64,000 nucleotides of DNA from Neocallimastix lanati (nom. inval.) (GCA_016946835.1 JACVTC010000242.1:39267-103266); one strand, 5' to 3'. Shown: positions 47,045 through 58,322, counted from the first letter of the stretch. Program-made: numbers and translations. Notes: a model not told the origin generated them from the letters alone.

Positions 47045-47415
47045 AAAATACTTACATTTTGACAATTTTTAAACATATTAGAAGAAATAATACCAATTGG
47101 ATTTGTTAAAAATAATATTGTTTAGCTATTATATAAAAATAATATTAATACTTCATCTTCTAATTAATTAAAGGTTCAATTTGAAAAACCAGCAATTCAC
47201 GATATTTTCAGAATTATAAATAATCAGCAAAATGCATTTTTTGCTTTAATTGACTAAATAATATTTAAATAAAATAATCCAATTATAAATCCTATTGATA
47301 ATAAATTATATGCTTCTTGAGAAAGTAATACATGAATGTGTATTCCATGGCTTTTTAAAGAAAAGAAAGGAATTTTCATTGGTGATGATGAAATTGTTGA
47401 ATTAATAAACATATG
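47045..47415 (+). pseudogene. Decayed reading frame, unknown protein
   Basis: One frame reads about 120 codons without a frameshift but with about seven stops. Readable parts: QFLNILEEIIPIGFVKNNIV, KVQFEKPAIHDIFRIINN, MCIPWLFKEKKGIFIGDDE. GC is higher than in the flanks. I do not recognise the family. Could be a host gene relic or part of an unknown element. Confidence 0.35.
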
Positions 47416-47477
47416 ATGAAACAAATTCTGATATTAATACTTATTCCTAAATTAATTGCTTTTGTAACGATATCAAG

Positions 47478-48388
47478 TGTAAAGAATAATAATTAATTTT
47501 TATTATAATAAATAATAATTATTAATCTTTATTAAATAAAAATTATTTAATAAAATTTTTTAACTTTCTAATATAAATTTATTATTAATAATTTATAATT
47601 AATATTATAAAAATTATTATTCTTTATCATTATAATAATATAATAATATTAAAATAATTAAACATAATATTTTTTATATTTGTTAAAACTCATTTGATAA
47701 TTAAATTTTAAGTTTTAATCTAAATAATTGTTACATTAAAATAATTTTAAAAAAATATAATATAAATTATAGAATTGTAATTTAAAAATAATTATAAAAT
47801 TATATTAAAAATTATAATGTAACAAATAAAATGAAAAAAGAATAATTAATGTTTAAAAGATTAATTAAAATAAAACAATGTCATGTATAATTGACATTGT
47901 TTAAATAAAACAAATGTTAATTGAAGTTTTCCCATTGGAAAATATCGGTTTTTATTCAATTAACATATGATCAATTTTGTTAATAATTGATCATTAAACT
48001 TTTTAGGTTTTTCTCCTAAATTTTTTCCTAAAAAGTTATTCATTAAGATTTGAAACTTTATTATAAATAATTCTTGATTTTCTTTATTTTGAAAATCAAG
48101 AGTTATTATTATAAGAATATAATTATAATAATAAACAAAATAAAATTTTAATTATTTTAAAATAACAAAAATTTTAATAAAAATTATTTTTAATAAAAAA
48201 TATTTTAATAAAAAGTTTATTTGAACTATTTACCAAACTAAATCTCTTATAATAAACTTCTCCCTATATTTTTAGTTTTGTTAAGTATTTTCCTTTATTT
48301 TTTTTTTAATTCCTCTATTAATATTAATTATTAGTATTAATTGTAGAAAAGGATTAAATTTAATTAAGTTTAAATTTAATTCTTTACA
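47478..48388 (+). repeat. B-type LTR (911 bp)
   Basis: TGTAAAGAAT to TCTTTACA. Stem AACTTTTTAGG/CCTAAAAAGTT (47997-48007, 48027-48037), loop 48017-48024 pairing with AAGATTTG (48045-48052) including two G-U pairs, TATAAATA 48062, AGAGTTATTAT 48099 (37 nt on). It splits a TGTAACGA LTR: tgtaacga before (47464), taacgaatcg after. No clean target duplication. Confidence 0.7.
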
Positions 48389-48907
48389 TAACGAATCGTT
48401 ATGGTTGCTAAAGTGGTTCAGTGGTACCAGCTTGAATAGTAATAGTGGTTGTCACTGTTTCGAATTTTACTTTTTATCTTTTAAAATAATATTTTTAATA
48501 ATAAAATAATTAAAAGAATAAATAATTAATATTTAGATAAATTTATATTTTAATTAATTAAATGATTGCTAAATAATAACTTAAATAAATCTTTATAATA
48601 TGTAAATGGATAAATTAATTAATAGTTAGATTAATTATATTTTAATAATAATTAAATATATTTTTTATTTTAAATTATATAACCAATTATGTAATATTTA
48701 GAATAGATTTTTGAATATAAAAATCATGTATTTTATTTTATTTTTACTCTTTGAATCGATATTAACATTCAATCAATAATAAATAAATTATAAACCATAA
48801 ATAAATAAGTTTTATAATCAAATATTGTGTCAATTAATATTTAATTTTCTGTTATTTATTATTGATTCCTATAACAACCTAGTGGTTATAGCACCCAGTT
48901 CATTACA
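48389..48907 (+). repeat. tRNA-headed LTR G3
   Basis: TAACGAATCG start, box A-like TTGCTAAAGTGG at 48405-48416, second TTCAGTGGTA, box B-like TTTCGAATTTTAC (about 48459), end CATTACA. Body similar to 10233-10650 (attctataacaacctagtgg-like end). Confidence 0.6.
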
Positions 48908-49120
48908 GCTTTATTGAGTAAATTAATATTAATATTAGCTTTACGTCAACTTTTATTGGTATATGTATGTTCGTTTACATTTATGATTTAGTCATATTTT
49001 CCATTCAATCAGCAACATATTATTATATCAAAAAAATTCTCAATTCTATCAAATAAAACGGATTAAAAATTAATATTGAATTTTTTTATTTTCATTAGAG
49101 TAAAAGTAGTTTTTCCTAAG
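48908..49120 (-). pseudogene. Unrecognised coding relic, one side of an LTR insertion
   Basis: Less AT-extreme DNA that continues at 50914 after the LTR. On the minus strand, joining across the insertion with one ctaag removed gives an open stretch of about 56 codons at the junction (includes DNTDNRINRFIQEYIN), then several stops. Function unknown. Confidence 0.3.
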
Positions 49121-50908
49121 TGTAACGAATCCTAAAGTTTCATGTAACAGATTCATGGTAACTTCAAGCCTATCCAATGATAGTTCTCTGGTTACGTAAC
49201 GTATCTCTAAACAGTTAGCAATTTCGGCTAATCAAATAAAATCTTTTATTAATTTCGTACATTAAATTTTATTTTCTATAATTAATTATATAGTTAAATA
49301 CTTAGTTAAATATATTTCATTTAGTGATTAGTAAACTAAGTTAAATTAAATTATTTACCAATCATAAAATTATTGACATGTATAAATAATAATTGAACTT
49401 GTAACTGTAACGCACTAGCGTTACTATTAATGTAAATTTTTAAAAATAAATATTAATATTAATAAATAAAGATATAATTATTAAATAAATAAATTACCCT
49501 GTGTAAGCCCAGTAGCTAATAACGAATAGAGTTATAAAGTGCTGCACTATATTCTAGTGTAATAGTAATAAATAATTATAAATAAAATTAATTCTAGTGT
49601 TTATTTTTAACAACTCTAATAGAGAGGTGTTAAGTTATCTTAGTCTTTAAATTTAGTTATTATTCGTTATTTTAGTTAATAATAAACTTACTTTTTACAT
49701 TTGATAAAGGATTAAATTATAAATCAATAAAACATTATATTATTGAGAATGAATAAAATTATTAAACAAAATAAAATAAATCATATTACCATCTAAACAA
49801 TAACTATAAATTAATTAATAATAATAATAGTAAATATTTTAAATAAATAATATAAATAAATTAAATTGTTAAAATAATTAAAATTATTAAATATTAAATA
49901 TTTTATTTTAAAGAACAATGTAATTTTTATAATAAAAATTAAAAATGTTATATTATAAAAATCTTAATGTAAACTTAAGTTTAAAAATAATGATAATTGT
50001 TTAAAAATAATAATTAGATAGTTTTATTTTAAAATTTTTAATTTAAAAGAAAAATATATAAACTTGTAAAAAAAATCTCAAATTAAAAGAAACAGAATTA
50101 ATAAAAAAAAATAATTAATTTCTCAAAAATTATTAATTTAAAATTTTATTATATTTTAACTTAAAAGAAATTTGCTTTTCTTTATAGTTTAAGATATTTT
50201 GTGTTTTAGTAAAATTTTAATTTATTGATTATAAAACATTTAATTTTGTTATACTTATTATCACTTTTAGAAATTAAATTCTAAATTAAGATAATAAGCA
50301 AACTATAATTCATTGCAGAAAAAGAAATCTTGGAATAGTGGCTAGAGTTGTGATCATGAATCGAACTACTCGGGTTCGATTCACACACAAAGCAAATTTC
50401 AGTAATTTTTATTTTCATTTTCTAGATATTTTTTTCTGTAATTTTTTTAAGAATTTTATAGAAATTCTTAATAGTTAAAATTAAATTTTATTTTATTTTA
50501 TTCCTTCTTTTTATTAGTTTCTATTTTTTGGCTAAAATCGGTTTTAAACGAATTATCCACAATTCTATAATTTTTCAAAATCATGAAAACTTTTTTTTCA
50601 AAAAAAGTATAAATAAGTATGAATTTTCACTTGAAAATATTTCTTTTCGTGTTTTTATCGTAGTTTATTATTATTAGTAATAAAACATCTTTCTAATAAA
50701 ACAATTTTTAATAAATAATTTAATAAATAAATAAATATATAAAATAATAAATACAAAACCAATATTACTAATATTTCAGCACTGACTTTCCTAATTAACC
50801 AAGGAATTAAGTGCTCCAATATTAATATCTTGTATTTACTAATTCTTGTGTTTGGTTTGCCTATTCTAAGTGTCATTTTAGTATTGGAACACTCAGGTTT
50901 CCGTTACA
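49121..50908 (+). repeat. tRNA-headed solo LTR (T3), TSD ctaag, with nested insertion
   Basis: TGTAACGAATCCTAAAGTTTCA (49121-49142) then, after an insertion, gaaaaagaaatcttgg... to CCGTTACA at 50908, matching 42348-42957. ctaag at 49116-49120 and 50909-50913. Box A TGGAATAGTGGC at 50331, box B GGTTCGATTCA near 50374, TATAAATAAG near 50609. Confidence 0.88.
49143..50312 (+). repeat. Insertion inside T3: H-family LTR plus unknown DNA
   Basis: 49143-49699 (TGTAACAGATTC to TTTTTACA) is an LTR whose inverted relative is 25073-25633. 49700-50312 is AT-rich DNA of unknown origin. Possible target duplications: tttca before, ttgca after 50312 (or tttga after 49699), each with one mismatch. Confidence 0.6.
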
Positions 50909-50913
50909 CTAAG

Positions 50914-51470
50914 AATATTTTCATTACATAAGAACTCTTTAATAATAATATTAATTATATTTTTATTAATATATTCTTGTATAAATCTATTTATTCTATT
51001 ATCAGTATTGTCATCTACTCTATTAATATTTACAATTTTTTGTTGATATGAATCTTCTACAAACTTCAATAATTATGTTTTTCTTTATCTCCCCGTAAGC
51101 TATCTTTATATTTACTTAGAAAATTTCTATGATATACTTTAAATTGAGGCTATTTGTGGGTTCTAGTTTATCAAATCGTTCACTAATAGTTTATGGCCAG
51201 TGATGACCTTTGAAGTAAAAGAATCTTATTTATAAAAGGCTTTAATTAATTTGCACAATAATAAACAGTCTTTCCTTCCATATCAATGATGCTGTAGATC
51301 ATTTTCGTTAAAAAATTTTAAATTTTTACTTTTTAAAATATAAATGAAATAATTCTCTTTACTGATAATAACGTTTTGTAGAAATATACTAAATTAATGT
51401 ATCCAATAATTTCAGAAAATCTTGATGTATTTTATTAAGTTCAATTATTAAAATTAAATGTTATAGTTTT
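50914..51470 (-). pseudogene. Unrecognised coding relic, other side
   Basis: Continuation of 48908-49120. On the minus strand there are pieces such as IIDMEGKTVYYCAN and DDNTDNRINRFIQEYIN in different frames with stops between. I cannot name the family. Confidence 0.3.
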
Positions 51471-51479
51471 AAGATATAT

Positions 51480-51960
51480 GTATCGAAACATTTATTTATT
51501 TAATTGTATTAATGGTTAAGTGATAGGTTATTATGACTATTAGGTTGAATACAAAAGGTTCTAATCACAGTCTTTCCAAATTTTGATAATTTTTATTTAT
51601 TATAAATAGAATATTATAGAAATTATTAGTGCTTTATGGCTTAAATAATCAGACCAATAATACAAGAATGATCTATTTAATTAATAATTTGTATTATTTT
51701 TTATCTAAGATTCTATTTTAGAAAGAAAACATATTTTCTTTAACTTTCCATAATTATTAATTATTAGTAATATTTACAGATAAATTCGATTAATTATTTT
51801 TAAGTAAAAATTATAAATAGGTTTAAAATTTTATAATAAAATATTTCAAACTCACATTTTATTAATCAGTCATAATTCAAAAAATTATATTAACTAATTA
51901 ATTAATAAATAATAATTAATATTTATATTTAATAAATTAATAAAACTAGTTTTTTATAAA
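51480..51960 (+). repeat. Decayed tRNA-headed LTR, not interrupted
   Basis: TGTATCGAAAC start, box A-like TTAATGGTTAAGTGATAGG (about 51511), box B-like AGGTTCTAATCACAGTC (about 51557), TATAAATAGG near 51812. Ends not defined. Downstream to 52206 is plain AT-rich DNA. Confidence 0.45.
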
Positions 51961-52211
51961 CAAATTTCAAATTACTTAAGTCTTACGAATCTATTGTGTA
52001 TAAAAGTTTAATTTAAATTAAATTAATCCCCTTTTACAATAGAAAAATGATATTGTTAATGCACTATCTAAGTTTTCAATAATTCAAATCACATTATTAA
52101 TATCCTTTATTTAATTGTTAACGAAAATATGTCAATAATTTACATTTATCGTTTATATTAATTTTACAATAACTAATGTTGAAGAATTATATTAATATTT
52201 TTTATAAAAAT

Positions 52212-52708
52212 TGTAACGGTTTACACCCAATAGGTCTACACTAATAAAGTAATTCGTTTTCTTAAAAAAAATTTGTTTCATTAATATTTTTATTAAAATA
52301 TAAAATTTATTATTATTTTTTTATTATTATTAATTAGTTATTGTAATTTTTCGAATTACTTTTAACTAGTTAATAAAAGCACAAAGAAAAATTATTTTTT
52401 TGTTGAGAAATTATTTATACTTTTTCGGAAAAAGCTAAGATTAACGAAAGTTCGAAAAATTAAGTTTTCTTTCTAGAAAATGAATCTTATTGAAAAATTA
52501 TAAAATAAATATTAAAATAGAACTTTCAAGTTTCATTTAGTTATATAATATTAACCAAAGAAACTTCCTACAATAATTTAATTAATTAACTAAAATAATT
52601 ACAGATTGGGAAAGTGTATGAGTCGAACCAAGGTAGTTCAGCTTCATTGTCATGATGTATTACAACCAGACTATAGCAACTATTTTACTATCTCTAAGAT
52701 TCTTTACA
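52212..52708 (-). repeat. tRNA-headed solo LTR (497 bp), TSD aaaat
   Basis: On the minus strand TGTAAAGAATCTTAG to ACCGTTACA; aaaat at 52207-52211 and 52709-52713. Box B-like GGTTCGACTCA (minus, about 52619-52629), box A-like near 52675, cgtttttccgaaaaag TATAAATAA region near 52420. Uninterrupted. Confidence 0.7.
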
Positions 52709-53189
52709 AAAATGAAATTAATTAAAGACCTAAATTCTAAAATTAGTCTTAAAATTAGAATCAAACAATTTTTTAAATTCATTATTTTTATTTAATAGAT
52801 ATTTTAACTTGAATTAAATGATTAAATAATTACTATATTTCGATTTAATATTACATTAAATTATTATTTAAAAGTTTAATTTTTAAATAAAATATAAAAC
52901 AAATAATTTTATACTAACAATTTTTAAATTAATCATATTTTTCATAATTATTTTTTAATTATAAATTAAAATTTCAATATTATTTTATTTATTTTATACT
53001 TTATTAATTTTTATTTAAATATGAAAGTAATTAATTTTATTTATTATATTTTTTAATAAATTTAATTTTTAAATTTTACAAATTTAATATATTATTTTTA
53101 TATATATTGTATTATATTTTTAATATATTATTTTTTGTACGAAAATTAATTTTTATTAGGTTAGACTTAATTTTGACTTAATTTATTTA

Positions 53190-54243
53190 TGTTAAATTTT
53201 TTGATAAGGTTACGGATTGAGTTTCTTAAGGACTCTCAAAATTTTGGGTTAAATTGTTCAGATCAAGATTTTTATTAATAATTATAACAATTAATTAAAT
53301 TAAATAATTATTGATACACACAAAGTTTTATAATTAAGAATTCAATCTTTAAGATTTATGTTTTATTATAATTTTATTTAATATATTTTTTAATAATAAA
53401 ATTTTACTAAGAATTAAAATTAAGTATTATAATTGTTATTATTAATAATTATAATTATCGGTTAATAATTAATAATCTTACAATGATTTCTAAGGATGGA
53501 ATTTCATTTCCTTTTTATACTAAATTAAACAAATAATTAACAATATAAATAATTAATCCATTTTAATATTAATATATTCATACAGGTATATAAACTATAT
53601 AAATTATAATAATAAAAAATAATATTTATAAGAATTTTTTAATACAATACTATATTATTATTCATAAAACAATTTAATAATAAAACTAATTTAATAATAA
53701 AATATAAAATAAAATAAAATAAAATATTAAAACTAATTAAAAATTCTTTTTGGAAATATTTAGAACTATAAAGAATTCCTTTGAATCTTTTAGAAAATTG
53801 TTGAATAAAAATATATAATGATAAAATATATAAAAATTATAAACTTATTTAATATATTTTAAAACTATTACTAATTTTGTATTTTTAATTATTAATTTTT
53901 GTTAATAAAGTTAATAATATAATTTTATTTAATATATTTTATTTATATAAATTTCTAATTAATATTTAAGGTTCTTATTTAAAATAATTAAATTATATTT
54001 TTATATTTAATTTTTTTAAAATCCAATAACTCGTCTCTTAGTTTTCCATATTTGTTGTAGTTCTTGATCATACCTTTCTAATTAATATAATTTTAGCAGG
54101 TTTTTTTTAAATTTCGTGTCGTGATATTGTTATTTCTCTTTAAGTTATTTTTGTTAATTTTTTAAGGGTTAATTTAAATTATATTATCTTTTATAATTAT
54201 AACGAAATTAAATTTCATTTTATTTAATATTGAATTTTAATAC
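53190..54243 (-). repeat. D-family LTR, third copy (decayed)
   Basis: TGTTAAATTTT start; shares gttcagatcaagat, acacacaaagttttataattaag, aaaattctttttggaaat and later segments with 12432-13622. No target duplication found. 52714-53189 and 54244-54476 are AT-rich with nothing recognised. Confidence 0.65.
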
Positions 54244-54476
54244 TAAATAAATAAAATAATAAATATAAATATATATATATTTATAATTATTATATAATAT
54301 ATTTTAAACTTAAATATTACTAAATTTTTTAATTTAAATCAAAATTTCATTTTAACTTTAAATTGTATATTTGATATTAATTTAAAAATATCAAATGATA
54401 AAATCAAAATAAATTTTATTTTCTATATTTTTATGGGGTTGTTAGTTGTTTAAAAATAAATTTAAAAACAAGATAA

Positions 54477-54548
54477 GGCTCATTGGTCTAGTAGTATGAT
54501 TCTCGCTTTGGGTGCGAGAGGTCCCGGGTTCAATTCCCGGATGAGCCC
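54477..54548 (+). tRNA. tRNA-Pro(TGG)
   Basis: Cloverleaf: acceptor GGCTCAT/ATGAGCC, anticodon stem CTCGC/GCGAG, loop TTTGGGT (anticodon TGG), T-loop TTCAATT. No intron, T run after the gene. First gene of the cluster. Confidence 0.95.
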
Positions 54549-54901
54549 CTCTTTTTTAATTTTGACTTTTTATAATAGTTATTACTTTTATAAATTCATT
54601 TTTAAAATCTACTGATAATTAATATCAGAATTTAAATAAAAAAGCGAAGCAAAAATATTTTGAAAAAAGGTAATAAATGTATTAAAATATTAATTTTATT
54701 CATAATTTTAGCAATATTTTATAATTTAAATAATAAATATATATAAATATAAATAAATATCTAAAATATAATTAATTAATACAAATAAAGTAATAAATAC
54801 TATCTTAAAATCATATATTAATAATAAATTTAAACACTTATCAATTATATTAAATTGTAAGGTATACAAGAATATTATATATTTAATAATTTACTAAATA
54901 T

Positions 54902-54973
54902 GGTTCTATAGTGTAGCGGTTAGCACATTGGACTTTGAATCCAATAACTCGAGTTCAAATCTCGATAGGACCT
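54902..54973 (+). tRNA. tRNA-Gln(TTG)
   Basis: Acceptor GGTTCTA/TAGGACC, anticodon arm TTGGA-CTTTGAA-TCCAA, box B GAGTTCAAATC. No intron. Confidence 0.95.
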
Positions 54974-55176
54974 AATTTTTAATTATATTTTTAACAATTT
55001 TTAACAATTTTAACAATTTTAAAAATTACTAAATATTAATACATTAACTTTTATTTTTATCTTTATCTTTAGTTTTTTAGCATTTAATAATAATAATATT
55101 TTTTGTAAAAAAAAAAAAGAAAATATTCTAATAAAAATAAAATTATATTGTTAATAAAAAAAATGAAAAAGGCTTA

Positions 55177-55248
55177 CTCCCAGGCGGGGAATTGAACCCC
55201 GGTCTCCCGCGTGACAGGCGGGGATACTCACCACTATACTACCTGGGA
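55177..55248 (-). tRNA. tRNA-Asp(GTC)
   Basis: Minus strand TCCCAGG...CCTGGGA acceptor, anticodon loop CTGTCAC, box A TAGTATAGTGG. No intron. Confidence 0.95.
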
Positions 55249-56019
55249 TGGCTTTAATTATCTTTTGATCTTATTTTGTCATATACACTATGTCACCGAA
55301 TTTTAAAGTATGATCATATAATTAAAGCATTTAATTAGAATTTAGAATTTCATTAAATAAAATATATTCAATATAAATTTATTTCAACATTTAAATCATG
55401 TTATACTTATTTAATTGTATTTTGTACTTAAATTTAATTGTATTTTGTACTTAATTTTAAAGATAAAGATTTTTATGAAAACTTAATTTTTTATTTTTAT
55501 TATTTTAATAAATATATATAAATATATATAAATTAAATATATAATATTTATAAATATTAAGAATTAATCAATAAAACATACTATAACATTGAAATTAAAA
55601 TAAATATTATATTATTCAATTATTTAATATTATATAATCAAAAATGTATAATTCATTTTAATTATTTGCTTTTGACTTTTTTTTATTTTTATTTTTATTG
55701 CTTTCTTTTATTTTATTTATTATTTTATTTTATTTATTATTTTATTTTATTTATTATTTTATTTTATTTATTATTTTATTTTATTTATTATTTTTATTTT
55801 TAATATATTGTATTCGAGTTTAAATAATATTTAATTGTTAATTAATTATTTCATTTTCAGTTGAATAATAATTCATAAATTTAATTTTTATCTCCATAAT
55901 TATTTACAAATTTATTTTTAAAAATTTTTTTCATAAATACTACATAAAAACAAAAATTATTTTATAACCATTTGATTTTTAGTAGTACAAGATTTATTCT
56001 TAATCATAATTATAGGCAA
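55249..56019. other. AT-rich spacer with TTTATTATTTTATTTTA repeats
   Basis: Tandem repeat at about 55690-55805. No gene seen. Confidence 0.7.
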
Positions 56020-56093
56020 GCTCTGTTAGCTCAGTCGGTTAGAGCGTGGTGCTAATAACGCCAAGGTCGCAGGTTCGACCCCTGCACAGAGCA
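56020..56093 (+). tRNA. tRNA-Ile(AAT), copy 1
   Basis: Acceptor GCTCTGT/ACAGAGC, anticodon arm TGGTG-CTAATAA-CGCCA. Identical to the copy at 61784-61857. 16 nt before tRNA-Lys(CTT) with no T4 run between, so a joint transcript is possible. Confidence 0.95.
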
Positions 56094-56109
56094 AACTGAA
56101 TGTAAAATT

Positions 56110-56182
56110 GCCCGGCTAGCTCAATCGGTAGAGCGTGAGACTCTTAATCTCAAGGTTGTGGGTTCGACCCCCACGTTGGGCG
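56110..56182 (+). tRNA. tRNA-Lys(CTT), copy 1
   Basis: Acceptor GCCCGGC/GTTGGGC (two G-U), anticodon arm TGAGA-CTCTTAA-TCTCA. Its anticodon arm is complementary to the primer-binding site of the copia element at 36706-36719. Identical to 61703-61775. Confidence 0.96.
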
Positions 56183-56962
56183 ATATTTTTTGGTAGTATT
56201 CTTTTAATCAAATAGCCTAAGTATATATAAATATTTTAATTAAACTACTTTTTAATGTATATATATATATATATATTTTAATTAAACTACTTTTAATATA
56301 TATATATATAATATATATTTTAATTAAAACTACTTTTTAATATATATATATGTTTTAATGATAAATCAATATTTATATATATAATAAATAATAAGTTATG
56401 ACTAACCACTAGTTTCATAAATTAAATTTTAAATTTGAATTATATAATATATATATTTTTAATTTTATAAATTACATATATATATAATATTTTTCTTATT
56501 ATATATATTTATATATATATTAATGAAATATTAAATAAATTGTATATTGTTATTAATTGAAAATATTTAATATGATAACTATAATTTTATAACATTTAAA
56601 ATTTTAATACAATAGAATTATTTTTAATTTAAAATTAATTTGTCTAACGTTTATTTTGATATTAATATTTATTTTGATATTAAAATTTATTTTGAAATTA
56701 AAATTTACTAATATCTTAAAATAGATATTAATTATTATGAATTAACAAATTTTAAACTTAAAATAAGAAAATATGCTAATTTATTTAAATATATTGTTTA
56801 AGTTAACATATTTTCTTATTTTAAGAAAATATAAAAACAAAAAATAATAAATAATATATATATATATATATATATTTTTATCATAAGAATTTCCAAAAAT
56901 TATTAAGTAATATAACGAGAAAAAAAAATTTAAAGCAGGAAAAAACGAAACCAGAAAGCGTA
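56183..56962. other. AT-rich spacer with (TA)n tracts
   Basis: TA repeats near 56257-56350, 56507-56520 and 56855-56875. An inverted repeat centred near 56790 pairs taagaaaatatg with catattttctta. No gene. Confidence 0.7.
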
Positions 56963-57035
56963 GCCCTGTTAGCTCAGTTGGTAGAGCGTGCGGCTTTTAA
57001 CCGCAAGGTCGGGGGTTCGAGCCCCCCATAGGGCG
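56963..57035 (+). tRNA. tRNA-Lys(TTT)
   Basis: Acceptor GCCCTGT/ATAGGGC, anticodon arm TGCGG-CTTTTAA-CCGCA. Ends 2 nt before tRNA-Asn with no terminator between. Confidence 0.95.
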
Positions 57036-57037
57036 TA

Positions 57038-57111
57038 GCTCTTATGGCGCAATTGGCTAGCGCGTTCGGCTGTTAACCGAGAGGTTGGTGGTTCAAGCCC
57101 ACCTAGGAGCG
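57038..57111 (+). tRNA. tRNA-Asn(GTT)
   Basis: Acceptor GCTCTTA/TAGGAGC, anticodon arm TTCGG-CTGTTAA-CCGAG. T-rich terminator (tttcttttttatt) right after. Probably co-transcribed with tRNA-Lys(TTT). Confidence 0.95.
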
Positions 57112-57181
57112 TTTCTTTTTTATTATTTTCATGAAATAATATTGGTATTATTAATTTTTTACAATTTAAAGCACTAAATTA

Positions 57182-57231
<50 letters not shown>

Positions 57232-57579
57232 ATATATTTATCATTGAATTAATAAATAATTTATTATTATTCATTGTATTTTATGAGATAAAAAAGATTT
57301 ATATAAAAATATAAAAAATATAAAAAAAATAAAAAATATTAATATTAAAAATAAAAATAAAAATAAAAATAAAAATAAAAATAAAAATAAAAATAAAAAT
57401 AAAAAATAAAAATATTGTATTGCTATTGACTATATTATTTATTAAAGTAAAATAATTATTAAATGTTGTCTTTTACGTAGTAAATTATTATACCATTATA
57501 TTAAAATGAATAAAATAATTTATTTTATATTTTACTAACCTATAATTATTAATTTAAATAAAAAAAATAAGGTTCAAAA
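57112..57579. other. Spacer with poly(T) and (AAATA)n
   Basis: About 40 T at 57184-57224 and AAATA/AAAATA repeats at 57347-57410. No gene. Confidence 0.8.
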
Positions 57580-57652
57580 TGGAGAATCCGGGCGTCGATC
57601 CCGGTGCCTCTCGCATGCTAAGCGAGCGCTCTACCATTTGAGCTAATTCCCC
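57580..57652 (-). tRNA. tRNA-Ala(AGC)
   Basis: Minus strand acceptor GGGGAAT/ATTCTCC, anticodon arm CTCGC-TTAGCAT-GCGAG. Confidence 0.94.
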
Positions 57653-58322
57653 TTCTTTGATAATATTTCTATGTTGTCTATACTTGTGGTACGAAGTAAA
57701 TTTATAATTTTATTATCATTATTATTGTTATTATTATCATTATTATCATTACTATCATTATTATCATTATTATTATTACTATCACTATTATTGTTATTAT
57801 TGTTATAAATATTATTATAATTGTTATTAATATTATTATTATTTTTGTTAATATTATTATTACTAGTACTAATATTAATGTTATTATTATTTTTATTATT
57901 TAATTTTTGGTATAAGTCGTTTTTATCTATTTAATTTTTTATCTAAATAAATTAAAATTGTAATTTTTATAATTTTTATTACTTTTAAGATTGTATTTAA
58001 TTTTTATAATTTTTATTACTTTTAATACTGTATTTATTTTTAATTATATAAAAGAAAAATCTAATATAAAATAAGCAAATAAATAATGTTAATAATTAAT
58101 ACTTAAATTTTACATAATAAATAATATATTATATATATTATATATTATATATATTATATATTTTATGTATTTTATGTATTTTATGTATTCTATATATTCT
58201 ATAATAAATCATATATCTAAAAATTGTATTATTAAGTAAATAAATATTATTTTAAATATTATAAACTATTTCTATTTGACATATTCATTAAAGAAACAAA
58301 AAAAAAGAAAAAACCTAAAAAG
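57653..58322. other. Spacer with TTATCATTA-type and TATATTA-type repeats
   Basis: 57705-57900 is a (TTA/TCA/TTG)n array, 58125-58195 a TATATTA/TTTTATGTA array. No gene. Confidence 0.75.

Noticed and set aside
50655-50876. 73-codon minus-strand frame
   Set aside because: Inside the T3 LTR; not kept in the sister LTR at 42348.
1-54250. Intact host protein-coding gene
   Set aside because: Every sizeable frame matches retrotransposon Gag/Pol or lies in LTR or simple-repeat DNA; only short decayed relics remain.
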